Below are positions 55,601 through 64,000 of a stretch of DNA of 64,000 nt, piece after piece. Under the pieces are notes generated by a model, which was given only the letters and a program-made list of their open reading frames with translations, ran no database searches and was not told the origin of the DNA. Made by a program: the position numbers and the translations under genes. The DNA is taken from the NCBI GenBank assembly GCA_963573315.1, contig OY752141.1:3348001-3412000 (forward strand), read 5' to 3'. Source of the DNA: Entomortierella parvispora (lineage: Eukaryota; Mortierellomycota; Mortierellomycetes; Mortierellales; Mortierellaceae). Each line of letters starts with the position of its first letter. The stretch's first letter is position 1.

Positions 55601-56541
55601 GCCCGCGCATATTTCAGGGGTCAGCCAAAATAGGGGAAGCAAAAGAAACAAACCCAGGACGGTCATGGATGACGATGAAGGCGTGTGTCCTTTTTGCACA
55701 GCATGGCGACAAGCAATGCTCGTGATGAACTTTTAGGACGTTGAGAAGAGACTACCAGAAAAGAGGGGAGAGAGGCAGAGCAAGGAGGGACCAAAAGTAA
55801 AAAAAAAAAAAAGTCTAGAAGCCACATAGTGTCGCTCCAGGAAGTCACAAGGACATCCATTGGTCCTACCTCTTGCCTGTCCTTCAGTGTCAGGGGTTCA
55901 ATGTCGCTCTCGTCCTCATCCTCTTCCTCGTCCAAGTTGTAGTCGACGGAGTGTCGGTCCTGGCCTTCATAGTCTCGTCCATCGTATTCTTCTTCGGGGT
56001 TTACTCGAACGGATCTCCTCGAGTTGCCTCGACGCAAGTTGCTGTAGTTGGATCTGGAGTCTGCCTGGTGTTCGTCCGAGATGTCATTGGAGCTCTCGTT
56101 TTCTTCCTCAATGTCGGACGATCGGTTGTTTCGTCGGATAGAAGATCGAGTAGATGCTGTTCTTCGGAGTTGCTGAGGTCTTCGTCGATATCCAGTGCTA
56201 CTGCTAGAACTGGGAGGTCCTGCAGTGGAGTAGCGGTAAGAGCCCGTCGACTTTGGTCGTCGAGAACCTGGAACGGAGGCAATGGATGCACTGGAGGGCA
56301 CCCTGGTAGTTGAAGGTCGGCCATACGAGGACGAGACTGGTTCGGATGGCGTTGGCTGATGCTGGTACTTGATGGTCGCGTTGGAGGAGGTCGAGTCCAG
56401 CGAGTTGATGGAAACACGCCTGGGATCGACGGGTTGGGATGGGGTCGCGGGTGTCTCTGTGACGGGCGAGTCCGTGGTAGCGATCTCGAGCTCGAGATGC
56501 TCCAGATCGGCGCTATTGTTGTTGACCCTGGAGTGGGACAT
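52644..56541 (-). CDS. vnx1: VNX1-like vacuolar cation/proton exchanger (CaCA superfamily)
   Basis: Multi-spanning antiporter of the Ca2+:cation antiporter superfamily, CAX branch; in yeast Vnx1 exchanges Na+/K+ for H+ at the vacuole. Exons (minus): 56541-55870, 55420-54841, 54763-54140, 54041-53965, 53878-53185, 53098-52644 (1033 aa). The N-terminal 220 residues are disordered, Ser/Arg-rich then acidic. The characteristic N-terminal domain TINHTHPFGLPLWKPALYKKSRSVTR and the pair of helices WTLIFGWWLSVICFVIAVVLYLIPFGGAAYG follow. Alpha-repeat 1 is GMGAVINATFGSIIEIILYSVAL. A hydrophilic loop (with CEPCPE and CxRC) precedes alpha-repeat 2, GLTLFALVPNVTEFMNAISFAMYGNIALSMEIGSAYALQV. The ATG at 56541 precedes RVNNNSADLEHLELE; the upstream open frame looks non-coding. 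Ion specificity is not decided by sequence alone. Confidence 0.9.
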
Positions 56542-57245
56542 GGCCAAGCAAGTGATGTGAGTGTCGACGGTCCTTGACTGTGGGTGGAGGGTGAAGAAGA
56601 AGAGAAGGGGGAAGACAGGCGGAAAGGAGGGATCAGGCAGATGGGAAGTAGAGACAGGACAGAGGCAAGCGTGGAGAGGAAGACGAAAAGAAGGAGGGAA
56701 GAAGAAAAAGAAACGAAGTGGAGAAGCAGAAAAAAAAGATTGTCGTGCAATGCAACCACACTCCCATGCCGGCCATATGCCTGCCTGACCAGGGAAAGCC
56801 CCTGTGCACAAACATATGCAGAATGGACGGCAAGGCGACGACGTGCTGCGGGTGACGGGTCATTTCCCCAGAAGCCAAAGACAAAGGGCGAGGAGGAATG
56901 GAGAAAGACTAGCAAGACCAGGCAAGGCAAGGCAAGGGTGGGAAGAAGGAAGAAGGAAACGCAGGGTAGGCAGCAAGAGGAAAGAGAAGCATCGACGCGT
57001 CTGGCGGAAAGAGGTGTGTGCAGTGTGTTTCATGCGCGTTCTTGCCGAGGATGTCTGTCGTCTGCTCTTCATATCTTTTCGTTGTTGTTCCCTCCCTGCC
57101 TCTCATTCTTCCATTCATTCCCTTGTCTGTCCACTGCATCGCCTGTGAAAAGGGCTCGCCACCTGTCTCTTTCTTCCGCCTTGTGTCCTCCCCTCCCCTT
57201 CCCCCACCTCCCTCTTTACTCTCGTCTCTCTCCACTCGCCCTCCA
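56542..57245. promoter_or_regulatory. divergent promoter region, VNX1-like / RAV1
   Basis: 704 bp between opposite start codons. The VNX1 side is purine-rich on the plus strand (GAAGAAGAAG runs), which is pyrimidine-rich in the direction of VNX1 transcription. The RAV1 side is CT-rich from 57050 to 57245. Both look like leader sequences. A GGCAAGGCAAGGCAAGG repeat is at 56921-56937. Confidence 0.55.
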
Positions 57246-60200
57246 ATGCTGCTCCAGCAGGTCTGCCCTGGAAAGACATGCGCGTCCCTCCAGAGCATCC
57301 ACTCTGTCAGCTACAACTCGCGACGGTACATTGTACGTCTCCTTCTCTTCTCGATGGACAGTCGTAATACAGCTACAGCTAGCAGAAGCAGCAACACGAA
57401 CGACGGCATTGGTGACATTTAAGAGGCCATTAGCATTCGACGTTGTGTCTCATTCCCTTTGTTTTTATTCTTCCGCAACAGTTGTATGCAGCCACAGATT
57501 CAGTAGTCATCTGCGATGCCTCCTTCAAACCGATCCAGATCCTGTTCCTCCAGGGGGATGTGCCAGAGGAGCAGAATCAGATCGTGTCTGCAGTGGTCAT
57601 GTCGGGCTACGATGGCAAGGCAAGTCCTTCTCGCTGTTCAGTCCGCTCCTGTTCTGTTGCATGGATGCATGCATAAAAGCACACGTTGACCGTCTCCTCA
57701 CCCCTTTAGATCGCAGTCACGACCCGCCATCGCGTTCTTGTCTACGCGCCATCGAACGCTGTCGTTGACGGCGAGAAGGTATCGTCGCGTTGCTCTGAGG
57801 GTCGCGCTAGCTGGGTCACTGGAGCATGTGTAGTGCATCTTACTTCCCCTTCTTCTGCTGCCATAGATTGATGCCTGGGCACTGCATGCCACCCTCGACT
57901 GCGAGGGAGTCACCTCCTTGACCTGGAGGAATGATGGTTAGTAACAGGCTCTCCACTTGTCCGTGCTGCTGTCCATTATTGAATCCATCTAGTCTACTCT
58001 GGAGACGATAGTGAAACTCAACTCTCCTATATTCCTATGCTTCTAGGTCATCTTCTTACCGGTGGACTTGATCTGAGTCTCTGGGAACAGCAGCCTGGAA
58101 AATGGACGAAATTGTGGCATCAACGGTAATGCTGACGGACTCTCGACCAGTCATATCTTGGATCTGGATATCAAATAGAAGTGTACACCTAAATCATCTC
58201 TCGGATATGCATAGGCAAGCAGCACGTGTCGACCTTATCCAATTTTCTCCGGATGGCAAGTTGTTTGCCTCCATGACCAAGGTAACTGATGCATCCTATG
58301 GTCAATATACGCTTACCCGAGCTGTCATCTAAGTCTCTGCACCTTTTCTTTCATTAGAATGACAGACTTGTCAAAATCTGGCACCAAGAGCCAGGTATTA
58401 TCTTCGATTGCAGGATACAGGTTGCCGTTATGCACTTTTTTTGGGGGTGGATCAACATTAACGTCATTTTTTCCCCTCATCATTCTAGGTTCCAAAAATT
58501 CCTTTGGGTTCTTCTATTTGCCACATCCCAGAGCGGTGACAAATTTCTCATGGCGTAAGGAGAAAGCAAGCTCAAAGTATGACCCAATACTGAATTCTTG
58601 AATGGGCGATCCATTATCGATGATCGACCGAGCTTTAACATTCAGCTAAATCCTCTGCATATCCATGTAGCTCCTCGGATCCACAGGTCAACATCATTTT
58701 CACCATGGCGCGGGATGGCATTTGTCGTATCTGGTCACCCCTTATTTTGCTTCAGCCGGAATCGATGACTATCTGTGCAATAATCGACCCAAATCAATGG
58801 CTAGTGTCGCAACAGCAATCTATTACTCAATACCCGATTCATGCCATAGATGGCATAGAGTTTGCTATGGCAGTAGAGCACGCTGCAAGTAAAACCAACG
58901 AGAAGACCAATGACGCCAACAGTATTCGTCTTCGAAAACTAAAGGAGCTGGTCAGAGACACATCAGATCTTTTCTTTCAAATCCAAGGCGATGGATCCAT
59001 GGTGATCTGGGGAGTCCAGGTAGAGCTGCCATACTTTCAAAGATTTGCCAAAGACACAAGTCCTCACCTTCATTCCTCTGACGACTAACAAAGGCCTTTG
59101 AAATAGAACTTGGGACAAGTACCTCAGCGACTGCCAAAGGTACTTCTTGTCCTTCGTATGTCACAATCGGTTAGTTCACTGGAAACAGCATTCTTCATGA
59201 AGAATATCATTGCCTATCATGATACCACCGTGGCGAGGTCTCGAGGTGAGCAATCAGGTCATTCGGATCGATATTTTCCTGCAAATGGCTCCCAAGGTCT
59301 AAAATTCGCGACTCTTGTATAGGATCCCCTGCGGACGTGGTCATTATAGGACAAAGTCACGAAGGTCGCGTCAGTTGCTTCTCTGTAAATATGATGGAAC
59401 TGTTCGACAGCGGAAGTTCATTGGCCGGTCTAAACCTGAGACAGTCATGGATTGGACAACAGAGTCGCATCAAAGCCATTGTGAAGGACCATCGTCAGCT
59501 ATGCTTCACTTCCCTGGGTGATCTGGGTGATATCTCGCTCTGGAAGCTAAAAACACCAAGGGTAAAACCTGGCATGTCCCTTTGTTACATGTAAAGGAAA
59601 ACCGCTTCCTCTGGCAGCCCTTGTAGCTAACATCGAACTCAGTTTGGACATAGAGTCGCCGCAGGACTAGTGGAAATAGGGTCATTGCCAATAGGATCCA
59701 GGGATGTTCGCCTAGTGACACCTGCTTGGGAAGGTACGTGGGACTGAAAATTCTAGATTACCCAAACTTTTTAAAATACTAACTGCAGATTCATTATGTA
59801 CTAGGTGGTTCCTTCATGGTATATGATGGTCAACGTGTCACCCTATACACTGCGGACGACAAAGCAGAATGCACTCCAACTTTGGATCTACCAGACTATG
59901 ATCCCGACTATCCTTTGATGCTTCTGGACTCTTTCGAGATCCCGTATCTTGTAGAGCTGGATGGACCTTCAGGGAAGACCACAGACGTGGCTTGGAGACG
60001 TTATATTCTCGGATTTAGTGCTACGGAAAACACTGCTTTTACCTGGAGACGAACAGAAGAGGGAACGCCGATTCTTTTTTCCAAGGAGCACCTTCCGCCT
60101 TCTGTGATCACGCATGCTGTTACCGTCGAGTCTTTTGCTGGAACACTACCGAAATCACTGCATTCGACACACGTGAACGTGTTTGCTACGTATTCTGAAG

Positions 60201-63200
60201 AGGATTCCAATATTTCTTACTGGGAATGTGGGCATGACTTTCATACGCACAGAGGCAAGAAACTTTGGCAACGAGCAGAGCGTATTCCTACTAAGAATGG
60301 CTTGAAGTTCTTTCAATGCGGAGCAAATGGAAAGCTAGCGTTAGGTAAAGAGAGACTTGAAGCTTGCACATGGCATCTTGAATTACATCGTTGTTTTACT
60401 GACCTTGCCTTCTTCCCCCCGCCCCCCCCCCCCCCCCCCCCTTTTTTTTTTTTTTTGACCAGTCTATGATAACAGCAATGGAACATGCGACTTGGAGATC
60501 TGGGGATCAGTGGGAGGCAGAGCCACTGGACGAATGGAGACAGTGTTCTCCCGTCTTGAACCAATCTATGACTTGGACTGGATGGTCACAGCCGATGCCA
60601 GACATAACTTGGCGGTGGCTTTTAGGAACACAGTCGCCATGTACTCTCAGCAGCGCACGGAAACCGTGACAAGTCCACCGATCTGGATGCGATTCTTGAA
60701 CATTGATATCCCACGGTTCATTAATCATCCCATCTCGGCCATTGCTTGGCTAGATATGGGCACACTCTCAGTTGGAGCTGGGGGAACCATGTTACTGTAC
60801 AGTAAGTGGCTCAGTGAGGACTACACTACTCTTGTGCCAGGATTTGAAGATTTGGCGAGCTCGCCTACTCTACAGCACGCGCTTGCAACCATGCATGGGC
60901 CGCTGGTTGATTACCATCCAAACCTGCTAGTCGAGTTTTTTATGTGGGGTAAGAATGCACTTGATGTATATAACAAACTACAACTCCTCTGCAGCAAGTT
61001 TAATTTGGGAGTGTATTGGTCTGGTCGTCCTGACAAATTAATAGGCAAGTTTGAGGTTGTCCGTAAGATTCTGTTCAACCTGTATCACTACATGAGCTAC
61101 GTGAACGAGAGTAGCGATACAAGCACTGGCCCATTACCCATTCCTCTCGAAGTCATTCTGAAAACAGATGTGGTAAGAATCCTCCTCATTCGTGGCCTGG
61201 ACGCTCTGTCTGCCTTCATTTTGAAAAACCTGGTATTAACGTACTCCTCTTTTAGGCGGCCAAGTCTATGACAGCGAACCACCACGATCTGTTTGCAAGC
61301 AGCAGTGATTACAACGCGTATGGGACAGAGAAGATATCAGAATAGTATTTGACCCGGCCCTTTTTGCTAATCGTTTCCCTGTTCTCGTCTGAATAGTTCC
61401 GATGAAAACAAGTTCTTGACAGAGAGAACTGCTCAAGAAATGATTGAATTCCTCACCCGCGTCTCACTCGTTGGACTATCCAAGACTGCCCAGCTCCACC
61501 TCACAGCCTTCATTGAAGGATTTGCTAAAGTATGCTATGAATATCGAGCGACATGTCATCTCTTATGAGCTCTACCCTAACTTCTGTTGTATATGTATTA
61601 GATCGATGGGCAGCATGACACCATTGATGATAACGGGCTTCGGTTCTTGATGTTTGTCCGACGCTTCAACTACCTCTCGTATATCTTACCTCCAGCTCTC
61701 AGGCCTACCATGCTCAGCTACCGCGACATCACTTGGGCATACCACAGCGAGTCTCAGGTATTTATGTTTTCGAACTTATCACTTCTAAGCCAGTAGTTTA
61801 CTGTCTCGCTCTTCATTCTCACTTCGGAACTGGCCATGCTCAATAGGATCTGTTACTGGAGTATTGTACGAATTCCTTGAAAACCCCGATGACATGGGTC
61901 GAGGCGAAATCTCTAGGGCTGTTTCTTTGGATGCGCAAAAAGGAGACCATCGTAAGCCAGAGGAATATATAACTTATGTGTAAACATTGTCTGCAGGTAC
62001 TAATTAGTGAAATACACCTAGACCAAGCAAATGGAAGTCATCGCCAGGAACCAATACATGGGAAAGGATGGCAAGGATCCAGTGGCATGCTCACTGTTCT
62101 ATATCGCCCTAAAAAAGAAAAAACTCCTTCATGGACTCTGGAGAACCTCTCATGGCCATGCAGAACAAGCCAAGATGATCATTTTCCTGGCCAATGATTT
62201 TGAGACAGATCGTTGGAGGACAGCCGCGTTGAAGAACGCTTTTGCTCTCTTGGGAAAGCAGCGGTTCGGTGAGTGATTATCCCGTAGACTTATTGTTGTT
62301 TATGGGAAGTCCATGGCTAATATGGATGCCTCTTTTTCCCTTTCGTTTTAGCGTATGCGGCAGCATTTTTCTTGCTTGGCAACAAGCTACAGGATGCAGT
62401 AAATGTTTGCGTGAAGCACCTCAATGATATTCAGCTCGCCATTTCCATCTGTCGCGTTTATGAGCAAGGTAACGTGAGCTTCAACTGCAGCCACTGTATA
62501 ATCATTCCCGGACACACTCTAATGGCGTTTTTTGTTCTCTCGGATCAACAGAGGAACGAGGTCCAGTTCTAACTCAACTATTGCAAGACCTGGTGACGAC
62601 AACTGCTGACCCATGGCTTCGCAGTATCTTCCACTCCATGCTTGGTCAATCGTCGGAAGCCATCCATGTTACCTTGGTGTGTTGAGTCCTGCTCGTAGTC
62701 TTATTTTGTATTGCTGGGCCAACATCTGGCTAACCGGTTTTTTTGTCTTCTGGAATAGGCTGGATGTCCCTCAGAGGGCTCATCAGAAGAATTCGAATCT
62801 GAGTCACGGCGGGATCCTTCTCTGCTCATCCTTTACCGTCACTTGCGTGAAAAAGCCTTGAACGCATCCAGTTACGAGGGGGATGAGGAATTTTCGGCCG
62901 TGGTACGCGCTGCAGAGGCGTACGAACATTACGGATGCCCCTTGTTGAGTTTAGTGATCTTGAAGCACTGGGGCTATGTTATGCCTGTTGATCATTCTAG
63001 CCGAAACACGCGAGAGGTTCGAAATATTTTGGAGGTCAGGAGAGACAGCATCGCTAGTCTTCCAAGGTCGACAAGTATGTCGTTTATGGGCGCCGGCGGA
63101 CTGCGACCCAGCGAGTCTGGCAACAATCTCGACTCGGGACGCATCAACTTCGATGATTTCACACCCAACAAAAGATCGAGGGAAGCTACGATTGCGGAGA

Positions 63201-64000
63201 CTCCTGTGTCGAGTGGGATGTCGTTGATGGGTGGGCTTAAAAACGCCGCACCGGCTTCAAATGTTGATAGTGGGACCTTTGATTTTAACGGCTTCGGGGC
63301 TCCCAAGAAACAGCAGAATGGGGGTCCATTGGACTCTCCAAAGACAACGAGCATGTCGTTCATGGGCGGTTTTAGATCTTCTGAGCCGGCGCCAGAGGTT
63401 GGAAGTGGGCTTCTGGACTTTGACAGCTTCGGATCGACAAGCAAGAAACAAAACGAAAGTCCTGTGCCAAAGCCCACAGGTATGTCGCTGATGGGCGCGT
63501 TGAAAACTACAGTCCCAAATGACAATATCGATAGTGGCATGCTGGACTTCGATTTCTTTGGATCTACGGGCAAAAAACCTGTCTCGAAGGATCAAACCAA
63601 GGATATATTTGCGGATTTTGCCCCTCCATCGGACGACGGACTTCAAAATGGCGCCAAGAATGCCAAGAATATCTCTGAGAATGAGGACAAGGTCCGAGGA
63701 ACTGAAGAACTCTTGAACGACTACATCACCACACTTGTGGTTCAGCTCTTGACAGTAAGACGATATCTCAAAAGTCATTGTCTATTCTATGGCCCTTTGT
63801 TGAATTAGTTTGGCTCACTGCTGTCGCTTCTTGTCATTATAGCCCATGGCATCAGCCTTGCGGACGGTTTCACTTAAGCCCGAGCTGTTGGTGACGCCTG
63901 TCTTCCAAGGGTATGTCCAAAATATCAAATACGGCTGGGATAAACTCTCGGAGCATGCCAACGTCTCAAGCGTTGTGATGGAGCAAGCCCTCATCTCCAA
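57246..64000 (+). CDS. rav1: RAVE complex subunit RAV1 (Rabconnectin-3/DMXL homologue), 3' end outside window
   Basis: Large subunit of RAVE, which promotes assembly of V1 with Vo of the vacuolar H+-ATPase. At least 24 exons: 57246-57332, 57482-57619, 57710-57778, 57867-57936, 58047-58125, 58179-58281, 58358-58394, 58489-58576, 58671-59019, 59107-59245, 59323-59561, 59643-59733, 59805-60344, 60463-60948, 61045-61172, 61256-61317, 61397-61529, 61602-61757, 61847-61951, 62022-62268, 62352-62468, 62552-62676, 62759-63754 and 63843-64000 (about 1580 aa visible). The N-terminal half is WD40-like (DLSLWEQQPGKW, IQFSPDGKLFASMT, DRLVKIWHQ, ARDGICRIWSP). The Rav1p_C-type region includes FNYLSYILPPALRPTMLSYRDITWAYHS, KKLLHGLW, FFLLGNKLQDAV and EHYGCPLLSLVI. 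Four MSxMG repeats lie at 63077-63580. The second intron starts GC (AAG|GCAAGT). Confidence 0.95.
60415..60456 (+). repeat. C26/T15 homopolymer tract inside a RAV1 intron
   Basis: Six C, one G, twenty C, then fifteen T, running directly into the 3' splice site TTGACCAG at 60455-60462. It acts as an extreme polypyrimidine tract. Confidence 0.9.
63077..63580 (+). repeat. four imperfect coding repeats in RAV1
   Basis: Units begin at about 63077, 63218, 63353 and 63482 (spacing 141, 135 and 129 bp). Each encodes MS(F/L)MG, about 10-14 variable residues, an SG(x)2-(D/N)F-D/N-x-F core and a basic Lys-rich end. Confidence 0.85.

Noticed and set aside
55421..55869. Hydrophobic open frame inside the first VNX1 intron
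   Set aside because: It sits between two well-phased VNX1 exons, has no known domain and is explained as a 449-nt intron.
56584..57768. 394-codon plus-strand frame spanning the VNX1/RAV1 gap
   Set aside because: Lys/Arg/Glu-rich translation of purine repeats, and it reads RAV1 exons in the wrong frame; RAV1 starts at 57246 in another frame.

Overview
This window is nuclear DNA from a filamentous fungus. The evidence is dense, short GT-AG introns (mostly 50-120 nt, several with a TACTAAC-type branch site), fungal-type regulators (Zn2Cys6 and CON7-like C2H2 factors), verprolin, a RAVE subunit, a VNX1-like exchanger and cysteine-rich secreted proteins. Gene architecture and protein character suggest an early-diverging lineage (Mortierellomycota/Mucoromycota-like). 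That placement is inference, because no rRNA or other phylogenetic marker is present. No tRNA, rRNA, CRISPR or intact transposon was seen. Exon coordinates were derived by hand from splice consensus, reading-frame phase and family motifs.

Layout: 1-1105 (-) 3'-truncated alpha/beta hydrolase; 2066-4466 a small family of cysteine-rich secreted proteins (two intact, one broken); 5640-9669 (+) Zn2Cys6 factor with its zinc finger split by microexons; 9909-14099 (+) large RS-rich protein with a homeodomain-like N-terminus; 14545-15090 (-) TOM7 and 15391-16920 (+) EngB-type GTPase, a divergent mitochondrial pair; 17244-18509 (+) coiled-coil protein; 18723-20956 (-) verprolin/WIP and 21247-22068 (+) SEC11, a second divergent pair; 22260-23584 (-) aminodeoxychorismate-lyase-like enzyme; 23767-26096 (-) glucose-6-phosphate dehydrogenase; 26598-29967 (-) PRP6; 30118-31236 (-) two weakly supported ORFs; about 31.2-34.6 kb low-complexity DNA; 34652-37061 (+) pectin-lyase-fold protein; 37.1-42.06 kb gene-poor DNA; 42064-44018 (+) CON7-like factor; 44934-48990 (+) R3H/SUZ RNA-binding protein; 49223-52275 (-) divergent importin-alpha-like ARM protein; 52644-56541 (-) VNX1-like vacuolar cation/H+ exchanger; 57246-64000 (+) RAV1, cut by the window end.

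Most genes are housekeeping and act independently. Functionally suggestive neighbours are TOM7/EngB (both mitochondrial) and VNX1/RAV1 (RAVE assembles the V-ATPase whose proton gradient a VNX1-type exchanger uses). The accessory, possibly lineage-specific part is the left 5 kb with the cysteine-rich secreted family. Other unusual features are very small coding exons (10, 17 and 19 nt), two GC-AG introns, tandem MSxMG repeats inside RAV1 and a beta-helix protein without a visible signal peptide.
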